64,000 bases of DNA from Clostridium sp. MB40-C1 (GTDB lineage Bacteria; Bacillota; Clostridia; Clostridiales; Clostridiaceae). Position 1 is the first letter of the stretch. Each line of letters starts with the position of its first letter. The notes beneath the pieces are model-generated. The model did not search any database, was not told the origin of the DNA, and worked only from the letters and a program-made list of their open reading frames with translations. A program made the translations under genes and the position numbers. The DNA is taken from the NCBI RefSeq assembly GCF_030913655.1, contig NZ_CP133189.1, positions 3,772,001 through 3,836,000 of the forward strand, read 5' to 3'. Shown one piece after another: positions 26,881-35,700 of this stretch.

Positions 26881-27212
26881 ATGAAATAATTCTTAGTGAA
26901 ATAGTCAGAAATACTGTGAAAAAGGAAAGTAATATAAATTAGATATTCAGAGAGGAAATCATATGCTGTGAGATTTCTATATCAGGTTTATGTGAAGTGC
27001 CCTTTGGAGTTTTGCACCGAATAATAGTAGGCTGCAGCGGGTTCACCCGTTATAGTGATAGAGTATAAGTCTAAGTACATTTTAAGATTAACTAACTTAT
27101 TATGTAATAGAAAGTGCTTGAAGGGCGAGTGGGATTTTTATATCCAATTAGAGTGGAACCGCAGAGTTATAGCTTTGCCTCTATATTAAATAGAGGCAGG
27201 GCTTTTTTTATT
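26881..27212 (+). promoter_or_regulatory. T-box leader (cysteine) of cysE
   Basis: The leader has a long stem I, a specifier TGC (Cys, 26998-27000) in GAAGTGCCC, a stem II/III region with GCGGGTTCACCCGTTATAG, the T-box GAGTGGAACCGCAGAG (27151-27166) and a terminator GCCTCTA/TAGAGGC followed by a T-run ending near 27210. The T-box bulge reads UGGA, complementary to UCCA, which fits the U discriminator of tRNA-Cys. Uncharged tRNA-Cys should allow read-through into cysE. Confidence 0.92.
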
Positions 27213-27356
27213 GCTTATACGAAAAAAATAATAATTACCATGATTTAAGATAAAAATTCTCTAGAGATTTGTATTAAATAATATGTAAATTTAGTTTTAT
27301 TTTAATTAAAGGATATTCTGTTCTTTAGTGAAAGTTTCAAGATGGAGGGATAAACA

Positions 27357-27941
27357 ATGATAAAATTTTTTAAAACAATAAAATATGATATTGATAATAT
27401 AGTTAAAAATGATCCGGCAGCAAGAAATGGGCTTGAAGTACTATTTTTATATCCTGTAGTTCATGCAATGATATTTTATAGGATAACGCATGCTTTATAC
27501 AAAAAGAATTTATTTTTCTTAGCTAGACTTCTCTCGCAATTTGCTAGATTCCTTACTGGAATAGAAATACATCCTGGTGCACAAATTGGCAAAGGTTTTT
27601 TTATAGATCATGGAATGGGTGTTGTTATAGGTGAAACAGCAGAGGTTGGTGACAATGTTACTTTGTATCATGGAGTAACTTTAGGTGGAACTGGTAAAGA
27701 TACAGGCAAGAGACATCCAACTGTAGGAAACAATGTAATAATAGGTTCAGGTGCTAAAATATTAGGACCTATTCTAATAGGAGATAATTCAAAAGTAGGT
27801 GCTAATTCTGTAGTTCTTAAAGACGTTCCAGAAAACTCAACAGTAGTAGGTATACCAGGGAAGGTAGTTAAAAAAAAATCTAATTTAGTAAATATGGAGA
27901 AATATGAAAAAACATTAAACTACAACAGTGTAAGCAGTTAA
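27357..27941 (+). CDS. cysE: serine O-acetyltransferase
   Basis: The 194-residue protein starts with a helical domain and continues with left-handed beta-helix hexapeptide repeats ([51 protein letters not shown]). It makes O-acetylserine from serine and acetyl-CoA, the first step of cysteine synthesis. The short Firmicutes form (EpsC/SAT type) fits the length. GGAGGG lies before ATG. A Cys-specific T-box controls it, as expected; no cysK follows within the window. Confidence 0.95.
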   Translation: MIKFFKTIKYDIDNIVKNDPAARNGLEVLFLYPVVHAMIFYRITHALYKKNLFFLARLLSQFARFLTGIEIHPGAQIGKGFFIDHGMGVVIGETAEVGDNVTLYHGVTLGGTGKDTGKRHPTVGNNVIIGSGAKILGPILIGDNSKVGANSVVLKDVPENSTVVGIPGKVVKKKSNLVNMEKYEKTLNYNSVSS

Positions 27942-28076
27942 GTTTAGATATGATAAAATTTTATTATTTTAGAAATTAGTTCCACTTACTAAAAATAATA
28001 CAATAATTCACTTTTTCAAAATTATAAGTTATGATATAGTATACTAAGGAGAATTATGTGAAAGGTGGAATTAAGT

Positions 28077-28778
28077 ATGATATCACCCTTTGTTACTAAA
28101 ATTATAGGGCTTTTACCAAAAAAAGTTGTTAAGTCTATATCTTACAAGGTTATTAATGGATATGTTGATAAATATGCTAAAATAAATGTTAAAAATAAAG
28201 AAAATTTAAAAGATATTAAAAAACCAGTTTTATATGTATGTAATCATTTAAGCAACGCAGATGCACTTATACTCAAGAGAGTGATTGAAGATGATGATGT
28301 AACTTTTGTTGCAGGTATAAAATTAAATAGTAACTCTCTTACTAGTATGGGAATAAGCATTGTGAAAACAACGCCTATTCATCCCAATACCGCAGATAAA
28401 GAAGGTATAAAGAAGATTATATCTATAATAAAAAATGGTGAAAGTGTAGTTGTTTTTCCAGAAGGAACTAGAAGTAGAACTGGTAAATTAATTGAAGCTA
28501 AAAGAGGTATAATTTTAATAGCTAAGATGTGTAAAGTGCCTATTGTACCTATAGGTATGACTGGAACAGAAAGACTTCTTCCAATAAATAAGGAAGGACA
28601 GATGGAGAAAGAAGAGTTCCATTACTCTGATATTAATGTGAATATAGGACAGCAATTTCTTCTACCAAAGAAAAAAGAAGAAGAAACAGGTAAAGAGTAT
28701 GAAATTAGAGCACTTGAGTTTTTAATGAAAAAAATAGCAGCTCTTTTACCAGAAGAGTATAGAGGAGTATATCTATAA
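28077..28778 (+). CDS. plsC: 1-acyl-sn-glycerol-3-phosphate acyltransferase
   Basis: The 233-residue protein has the acyltransferase motifs NHLSNADAL (HX4D, about residue 58) and FPEGTRSRTGK (about residue 128), and PIVPIGMTGTERLLP, with a short hydrophobic N-terminus. It transfers an acyl chain to lysophosphatidic acid to make phosphatidic acid. The start is ATG 28077, eight bases after AAAGGTGG; the upstream GTG 28065 lies inside that ribosome binding site. It stands between cysE and nth with no overlap. Confidence 0.88.
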   Translation: MISPFVTKIIGLLPKKVVKSISYKVINGYVDKYAKINVKNKENLKDIKKPVLYVCNHLSNADALILKRVIEDDDVTFVAGIKLNSNSLTSMGISIVKTTPIHPNTADKEGIKKIISIIKNGESVVVFPEGTRSRTGKLIEAKRGIILIAKMCKVPIVPIGMTGTERLLPINKEGQMEKEEFHYSDINVNIGQQFLLPKKKEEETGKEYEIRALEFLMKKIAALLPEEYRGVYL

Positions 28779-28931
28779 AGTCAATTGTAATCTTGGCTTT
28801 TGATTATTATTTCCTTTAGAGGGTAAAATTTCTCGTGTAGGTTTATAGTGAAGTTTAACTCACCTCATTTAGTATGTTATATGTAATGTACATGGGATGA
28901 ATTAAAATATGTTTATGTATAGGGGATAAAT

Positions 28932-29567
28932 ATGAGTGAAGATGATATAAAAAATGTTATTGATATATTGAGTAAAACTTATAGTGGAGCAAAATGTGGG
29001 CTTGAATTTAAATCTGCTTATGAACTTCTTATATCTACTATATTATCTGCTCAATGTACAGATGAAAGAGTAAATTTAATTACAAAAGAACTATATAAAG
29101 AGTATAATACTCCGGAAAAAATAGTAACTTTAAGTGAAGATGAGTTAGGAGAGAAGATAAGAAGTTGTGGACTTTATAAAAATAAAAGCAAAAATATTTT
29201 AGCGGCTTCAAAGGTTATTTTAACAAAACATGGTGGAAAGGTTCCTAATACAATGGAAGATTTGATAAGTCTTCCAGGCGTAGGAAGAAAGACAGCTAAT
29301 GTAGTGCTTTCTAATGCTTTTGGTATTCCGGCTATTGCAGTAGATACCCATGTGTTTAGAGTATCTAATAGAATAGGGCTTGCTCATGGTAAAAGTGTAG
29401 AGGATGTAGAAAATCAACTTATGAACAATATACCAAAAGAAATGTGGAGTGATACCCATCATTATATAATATGGCATGGAAGAAAGATCTGTAAAGCAAG
29501 AAAACCTCAGTGTGAAACTTGTCCAATTGCACCATATTGTGAATCTTTTAATATTAACAACAAATAA
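28932..29567 (+). CDS. nth: endonuclease III
   Basis: The 211-residue base-excision-repair enzyme has a helix-hairpin-helix LPGVGRKTANVV with the catalytic Lys, AVDTHVFRVSNR with the catalytic Asp, and the C-terminal [4Fe-4S] cysteines in CKARKPQCETCPIAPYC (C-x6-C-x2-C-x5-C). It removes oxidised pyrimidines and cleaves the abasic site. The length is standard. A GGGG-type ribosome binding site precedes ATG. The stop lies inside an inverted repeat shared with the convergent histidine kinase. Confidence 0.96.
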   Translation: MSEDDIKNVIDILSKTYSGAKCGLEFKSAYELLISTILSAQCTDERVNLITKELYKEYNTPEKIVTLSEDELGEKIRSCGLYKNKSKNILAASKVILTKHGGKVPNTMEDLISLPGVGRKTANVVLSNAFGIPAIAVDTHVFRVSNRIGLAHGKSVEDVENQLMNNIPKEMWSDTHHYIIWHGRKICKARKPQCETCPIAPYCESFNINNK

Positions 29568-29609
29568 AAAGCAGTTACCTATAGTAACTGTTTTTTATTT
29601 GTTGTTAAT
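29553..29609. terminator. 26-bp inverted-repeat terminator spanning two gene ends
   Basis: The arms 29553-29578 and 29584-29609 (ATTAACAACAAATAAAAA and its complement plus CAGTTAC/GTAACTG) match with one mismatch around a 5-base loop. The left arm contains the nth stop; the stop of the opposite histidine kinase is in the loop. Unlike the 22182 hairpin, the two genes read the arms in different frames, so the tails differ. Confidence 0.88.
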
Positions 29610-31387
29610 TGTTTATTATTTAGAACATTGTTTAAGAGAGTACTTAAGTCCTCAATTGTGTAAGGTTTATTTATAGAGCCTTTGAATCCATAAGATTCAT
29701 AATTAGAAATTATATTTCCAGAAGAATATCCGCTAGAAATTATAGCACATACATTGGGATCTATATTTAATAGATGCTTAATTGTTTCTTCGCCGCCCAT
29801 ACCCCCCGGTACAGTTAAATCTAAGATTACTGCATCAAATGGAGATAAGGATAGTAAAGCTTTTTCATAGATTTCTATGCTTTCATTTCCATTTTTAGCA
29901 AGCACAACAGTATATCCTAAAAACTCTAGCATTGAGTCTAAAATTTTTCTTATTTCAGGATCATCATCCATTATTAATATTTTATTTTGTCTTTTTATTA
30001 AATGTGAATTATTTTTTTCTAATTTAGAGGGGATGCTTTCACAAGCTGGCAAATATATGGTAAAGGAAGTTCCCTTACCAATTTTTGATTTTACACATAT
30101 ATGTCCATCATGTTTTTTTATTATTAAAAATGATGAGGTTAATCCAAGACCACTGCCCATTTTTTTTGTAGTAAAGTAAGGATCAAATATTTTCTTTAAA
30201 TTTTTTTCACATATACCAATTCCAGTATCTTTTATGGTGATAGTAATATATTTACCAGATTTCAGGGAGTTTATTTCATTTTGGTGTAGTTGTGTATTTC
30301 TACAACGTATTTTAATTAATCCCCCTTTAGGCATAGATTGATAAGCATTTATTATTAAGTTACTTATTACTTGGCTAAGTTGACCTCTATCAACTTCTAC
30401 AGGCCATAAGTTCTTAGGAATATTAAATTCACAGAGTACATTAGACCCACTTAAGGTTAAGGATACTGTATCTTCTATCAAATCATTTATGTAAATTTTA
30501 TCTTTTAAGGGTGATTTATTTTTTGAAAAATCAAGCATTTGTTTTGTTAAGGATTTTGCATGGATAGCTGTTTTCGCTATATTAGTAATAGTATTGTTTA
30601 TTTTAGAGGGATTATTAAGGTTATTCTTAATTATGTATACATTCCCTAGAATTATGGTAAGAATATTGTTAAAATCATGAGCAATACCTCCAGCGATTGT
30701 GGAAATACAATTTAGTTTTTCCATATTTATCTTTTCTGTAATATCAATAGCTAAATACCAAAATTTCCAGCCAGAGATAGGAAAGGTATTAGAAATATTG
30801 AAACAAGACAAAGGTTTAATATCACCATTCTTACATTTTATATTTAGTTCTAAATCTCTAAAATCAAGAGTTAATTTATCAGATTTGGGTAAAATAAAAT
30901 CTTTATTTTTAATTATTTCTTTTTTAGAATAACCAGTGATTCGTTCACATTCATTATTCCATACAGCTATATTCATGTTGTTATCAAATGCTATTGCCAT
31001 AATTGGCATATTTTCTAGTATAACTTTTAGGTTTTCTTTATTTTTTGTTCTAGTTATGTCATTTATAGTAGTTAAAATTGAGCTTATATTATTATAAATT
31101 ATTTTTGAAGCCTCAATATGTAGATAAATAGGTTCAGATGATATTAGAACCTCTTTTTGAAAATCGATTTTTGTTAAATCACTTTTTATAAAATTTTCTA
31201 TATCATCTTTTATAAATTGAGGGATGTATATATTATTTATATAATTATTATTACTATTAAGAATTAGTTTTTTTATAATATTTTCACCAGAAATATTTAA
31301 ATATTTAATATCGCAATTTTCATCAAGAATAATCATAGGTGTGGATAAGTTCTGAAAAAGTGTATAGAACTGTTTATAATCGTTCAT
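29579..31387 (-). CDS. PAS-containing hybrid histidine kinase with C-terminal receiver
   Basis: The 602-residue cytosolic protein has two PAS-like domains (about 1-110 and 115-220), a histidine-kinase dimerisation helix with GGIAHDFNNILTIILGN (His about residue 237), an ATPase domain with N-box LISNLIINAYQSMPKGG, DTGIGI and GSGLGL, and a C-terminal receiver domain (about 475-590) with ILIMDDDPEIR and VILDLTVPGG as phosphoacceptor. No membrane segment is seen, so it senses an intracellular signal. No partner regulator is adjacent; the output is probably by phosphotransfer or the receiver itself. A GAGGTG ribosome binding site precedes ATG 31387. Confidence 0.9.
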   Translation of the reverse strand: MNDYKQFYTLFQNLSTPMIILDENCDIKYLNISGENIIKKLILNSNNNYINNIYIPQFIKDDIENFIKSDLTKIDFQKEVLISSEPIYLHIEASKIIYNNISSILTTINDITRTKNKENLKVILENMPIMAIAFDNNMNIAVWNNECERITGYSKKEIIKNKDFILPKSDKLTLDFRDLELNIKCKNGDIKPLSCFNISNTFPISGWKFWYLAIDITEKINMEKLNCISTIAGGIAHDFNNILTIILGNVYIIKNNLNNPSKINNTITNIAKTAIHAKSLTKQMLDFSKNKSPLKDKIYINDLIEDTVSLTLSGSNVLCEFNIPKNLWPVEVDRGQLSQVISNLIINAYQSMPKGGLIKIRCRNTQLHQNEINSLKSGKYITITIKDTGIGICEKNLKKIFDPYFTTKKMGSGLGLTSSFLIIKKHDGHICVKSKIGKGTSFTIYLPACESIPSKLEKNNSHLIKRQNKILIMDDDPEIRKILDSMLEFLGYTVVLAKNGNESIEIYEKALLSLSPFDAVILDLTVPGGMGGEETIKHLLNIDPNVCAIISSGYSSGNIISNYESYGFKGSINKPYTIEDLSTLLNNVLNNKQLTTNKKQLL

Positions 31388-31567
31388 ATTAACTTAACAC
31401 CTCACAAAATTCATATAATAAAAGCAATAAATATTAATATTCTACATATTTCAAATAAAACCTTTTAATAGTATATAAAAAGATACTTAGGATTGTCTTA
31501 TATTTGTGTTAATGAAGCTCTACAAATGTTTTACTTGTAAAGTATATTTAATTAATCTATTTAAAGA

Positions 31568-31594
31568 ACATTTATTAAATTAAGGAATATAATA
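31568..31594 (+). promoter_or_regulatory. sigma-K-like promoter, AC-N16-AATAnnnTA (copy 1)
   Basis: AC (31568-31569), 16 bp, then AATATAATA (31586-31594). The layout matches sigma-K promoters (AC-N16/17-CATAnnnTA) with A for the first C and recurs before four other genes of the cluster. A short palindrome TATTAGGTATT/AATACCTAATA follows at 31595-31622. Confidence 0.6.
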
Positions 31595-31659
31595 TATTAG
31601 GTATTGATAAAAATACCTAATATTAAAAATCTAAATACTGTTAACGAGGAGGATACATT

Positions 31660-32115
31660 ATGGGAAAAAATAATGAGCAATATTATGAATGTGGGCAATG
31701 TGAAACTGATAATATAAATAAACAAGGGGAATTTGTACTTGGTAACGTAACAAAAGAAATAGAAGTAACAAAAGATATAGAGTTCAGCGAAATAAGAGCT
31801 GATATAAATGTAAAAAAAGTAAAGACATTAAGAGTATGGGGACAGGTCAAAGATTGTGATGGAAAGCCTGTAAAAAATGCTTTATTGAAATTAGTACGAG
31901 TGGTTAAGGATCAATGTGGAAAAGTAGAATATGTAGGAGTTGCTCATGGAGTAAGCGACTGCTTAGGTTTTTATCAATTTGATATTTGTGTTCCACACAG
32001 TTGTAACGCAAATGTATATAGGATTTTTGTAAGTAAGCAAGCTTTAGGAAAAGAAGGATATATTACAGCAACTGAATGTAATCCATGCTTAGATAATTTA
32101 GAGTGTGCAAAGTAA
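31660..32115 (+). CDS. Cys-rich carboxypeptidase-regulatory-like protein
   Basis: The 151-residue protein has a Cys-rich start (ECGQCETD), then a beta-sandwich of the carboxypeptidase-regulatory/CNA-B-like type (about 55-125; LRVWGQVKDCDGKPVKNALLKL, SDCLGFYQFDICVP), and a Cys-rich end. Ten Cys residues are seen in all. There is no signal peptide, which fits a protein made in the mother cell and laid on the spore. A similar protein is encoded at 49048. It opens a probable operon with the next gene (24 bp). Function unknown. AGGAGG lies before ATG. Confidence 0.7.
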   Translation: MGKNNEQYYECGQCETDNINKQGEFVLGNVTKEIEVTKDIEFSEIRADINVKKVKTLRVWGQVKDCDGKPVKNALLKLVRVVKDQCGKVEYVGVAHGVSDCLGFYQFDICVPHSCNANVYRIFVSKQALGKEGYITATECNPCLDNLECAK

Positions 32116-32139
32116 TCCCTTGTTAATTGGGGGGGAAAT

Positions 32140-32511
32140 ATGAAAAATAGTATGAAATATAAAATATATGATAGAATAATTGTTACAAATAATGTAGAGA
32201 AACGTGATTTGATCTTAGGTGATTTTTCGCCTAAGATTAAGTTGTGGAAATTTAAGGATAATGATGAACTAAGATTAGATTTTACTGTTAAAGCTGTACA
32301 ATTGCTACAAATTAAAGGTAATGGAAAACAAGATAAATGTATGAAAAACAAACCCATAAAATTATTTCAAGAATATATGGATAAAAAAGGGACTGTAAGA
32401 TTAAAAGAAATAGAAAGTTCAATGACTGAAGAAGATGGATCTTATAATTTTGATGTGTTGATACAGGAAAAGTATTTTCCTAAGTATTATACAGTATTAA
32501 TTAAAATTTAA
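32140..32511 (+). CDS. small beta-sandwich protein
   Basis: I do not recognise a named family. The 123-residue protein resembles its neighbour in layout: a VKAVQLLQIKGN strand, KNKPIKLFQEYMDKKGTVR loop and EEDGSYNFDVLIQ strand, in keeping with a carboxypeptidase-regulatory-like fold. It has two Cys positions at most and no signal peptide. It lies 24 bp downstream of the Cys-rich protein with GGGGGGG before ATG and is followed by a terminator, so the two form an operon. Confidence 0.6.
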   Translation: MKNSMKYKIYDRIIVTNNVEKRDLILGDFSPKIKLWKFKDNDELRLDFTVKAVQLLQIKGNGKQDKCMKNKPIKLFQEYMDKKGTVRLKEIESSMTEEDGSYNFDVLIQEKYFPKYYTVLIKI

Positions 32512-32537
32512 AAAATAGGTAATATTAAAATTTATTA

Positions 32538-32576
32538 TGACATACAATAAGTTTTTGCTTGTTGTATGTTTTTTGT
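32538..32576 (+). terminator. terminator of the two-gene operon
   Basis: ACATACAATAAG (32540-32551) pairs with CTTGTTGTATGT (32558-32569) and is followed by TTTTTT. A closely similar hairpin lies after the first giant gene at 38207. Confidence 0.85.
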
Positions 32577-32610
32577 TTATGAGTGAACCTTATGTATAAA
32601 TTTACTATGA

Positions 32611-32637
32611 ACACAAATAAACATTATAAATATTATA
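32611..32637 (+). promoter_or_regulatory. sigma-K-like promoter, AC-N16-AATATTATA (copy 2)
   Basis: AC (32611-32612), 16 bp, then AATATTATA (32629-32637). It lies 115 bp before the first giant gene, within a leader segment that is repeated before the second giant gene. Confidence 0.65.
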
Positions 32638-32751
32638 TATAGTAGGCTAGTAGTTTATTTAGGTCAATTAAGTATATTTATTTTAATAAAAATTGTAAAG
32701 TTATAAAGATTTATTTAGATGATGAAAAAATATTAGAATGGAGGAAATTTT

Positions 32752-35700
32752 ATGGCTGCAACAATTACAGGAACAGTCTTTGACGACTTAAATCATAATG
32801 GTGTATTAGATCCAGGTGAACCCGGGATACCTAATGCCTATGTTGTTTTAAGAGATCCTAATGGAGTATGTACTACAGTACAAACAAATGCATCTGGAGT
32901 ATATACCTTTACACCTATTAATTTAGCTGGTAGTTATAGTATTTATGAAACAGCAGTAGATCCAGGAGGTACTTGTCCACCAACAACTTTTGGACAACCG
33001 GCAGGATACACTAATTCAAGTACTTTTAGAACAGATACAGTTAATGTAACATCAACACAAATAATCAATAATGTAACAATAAATGCTGCAAATTTTGGTC
33101 ATGATAATCCAGACACTTTTTTTTGTGGACCTATTGCATATCAAGTTGCGGTAGAAGCAGGAGCTACCAATAGTGAATTTATAGAGATTAACTTAGTAAC
33201 AGGTACTGCAACTGTAGTTAATCCTGATATTGGAGTTAACATTAATGCAATTGGATATAATATTTTAGATGATATGATATATGGTATAGAAGATAATAGT
33301 ACAAATCTTGTAAGGGTGGCGCAAGATGGAACTACAACTAATTTCGGACCTATTACAGGATTACCATCACCATCACCAGGAAGGTATAATGTAGCTGATA
33401 TAGATGATCAAGGGAATATGTATTTATTTAGACAAAATCAGACAACAATATATGTAGTTGATGTGAATCAAGACTCACCAACCTTTGGTCAAGTAATAAA
33501 TACAGTACCATTATCATCAAGCGTTAATGTAGCTGATTGGGCCTATAGTGTAAGTGACGGTATGCTTTATGGTGTAGACGGCTCTACTGGTAATGTAGTA
33601 AGGGTTAATCCAGCAACAGGAGCTGTCACAGTATTAACAACAAATGGTATTCCTACTGGAAGCGCTTATGGAGCCACCTTCATGGATGCTGATGGTGTTT
33701 TGTATGCAATAAATAATAATACCGGAGTTGTTTATCGTATAACAATTTCAGGTAATAACGCTACAGGTGTGAATTTTTCCCAAAGTATACCAGCAGAGCT
33801 AAATGATGGGGCATTATGTGGCAATGCTAGAATTGAAGTAGATTATGGTGATGCTCCAGATCCAACAGCAGGAACTGGACCAGACGACTACAACACATTA
33901 TTTGCTAATAATGGACCTAGACATTTAATATTAAATCAATTAACTTTAGGAACTCAAGTAACAGGTGAACCAGATGCTTATGCAAATTTAACTACAGATG
34001 CTACAGGAGATGATATACCACAGGGAATACAAGATGATGGTGTTACTTTACCACTTACGCCCTTATTAGCAACAGACACCACTTACTCCTTAACAGTAGA
34101 TGTAGTAAATAACACAGGGTTACCAGCAAATGTATATGGATGGATAGATTTTAATAAGGATGGTGTATTCCAGGTAAATGAGGCTGCACCAGTTGTAGTA
34201 GTACCATCAGCCCCAGGAGTGCAACAAGTAGTATTAAACTTTACAGTACCTGCAGGGGTTATTTTAACACCAGATCATACCTTTGTAAGAGTTAGACTTA
34301 CAACAGATGAGTTAGTAAATCAAAATCCTTCACCAACAGATGAAGATACAAGAAGTATAGGACCAGCGTCAGATGGAGAAGTTGAGGACTATTATTTAGA
34401 AATAATTCCAGAAGCGGATGTATCAGTAGTAAAGACATCAAGCCCAGACCCAGTAGCAGCAGGAGAGTTGCTAACCTATACAATTACAGTAACCAATGCA
34501 GGACCATCAGATGCAGAAAATGTAAGCCTGCAAGATATAGTACCACCAGAAATGCTAAATGCTGAATTCTCAATAGATGGAGGATTAACCTTTAATCCAT
34601 GGGTAAGCCCTTATAATATAGGAAGCTTAGTATCAGGATCAAGTGTAACTATATTAATAAGAGGAATAGTAGACCCATCTTATACTGGAGGCAGTTTAAG
34701 TAATACAGCAACAGTAAGTAGTACAACACCAGATCCAGATCCAACAAACAATACTTCAACAGTAGTGACACAGGTAGAAACATCAGCAGATTTATCTATA
34801 ACTAAAACAGTAAATCCAGATCCAGTGGTAGCAGGAGAAGAGGCCACCTATACAATTACAGTAAACAATGCAGGACCATCTGATGCATTAAATGTAATAT
34901 TAACAGATGTAATACCAGCATGTATATTAAACCCAGAATTTTCACTAGATGGAGGAGTAACCTTTAATCCATGGGTGAGTCCTTATGTTATAGGTATAAT
35001 AGCGGCGGGAGCTACAGTTACTATATTAATAAGAGGAACAGTAGACCCATCATGTACCGGAACAATAACAAATACAGCAAGAGTAGATAGTACAACACCA
35101 GATCCAGATCCAACAAACAATGAAACAACAATAGTAACCCCAATAGATACTTCAGCAGATTTATCTATAACTAAAACAGTAAATCCATATCCAGTAGTAG
35201 CAGGAGAACAAGCAACCTATACAATTACAGTATCTAATGCGGGACCATCCGATGCACAAAATGTAACATTAACAGATGCAATCCCAGCATGTATATTAAA
35301 CCCAGAATTTTCAATAGATGGAGGAGTAACCTTTAATCCATGGGTAAATCCTTATGTTATAGGCACAATAGCAGCGGGAGCTACAGTTACTATATTAATA
35401 AGAGGAACAGTAGATCCAGCATGTATCGGAACAATAACAAATACAGCAAGAGTAGATAGTACAACACCAGATCCAGATCCAACAAACAATGAAACAACAA
35501 TAGTAACCCCAATAGATACTTCAGCAGATTTATCTATAACTAAAACAGTAAATCCAGATCCAGTAGTGGCAGGAGAAGAGGCAATCTATACAATTACAGC
35601 ATGTAACGCAGGACCATCAGATGCACAAAATGTAATATTAACAGATGTAGTGCCAGCATGTTTGTTAAATCCAGAGTATTCACTAGATGGAGGAGTAACC

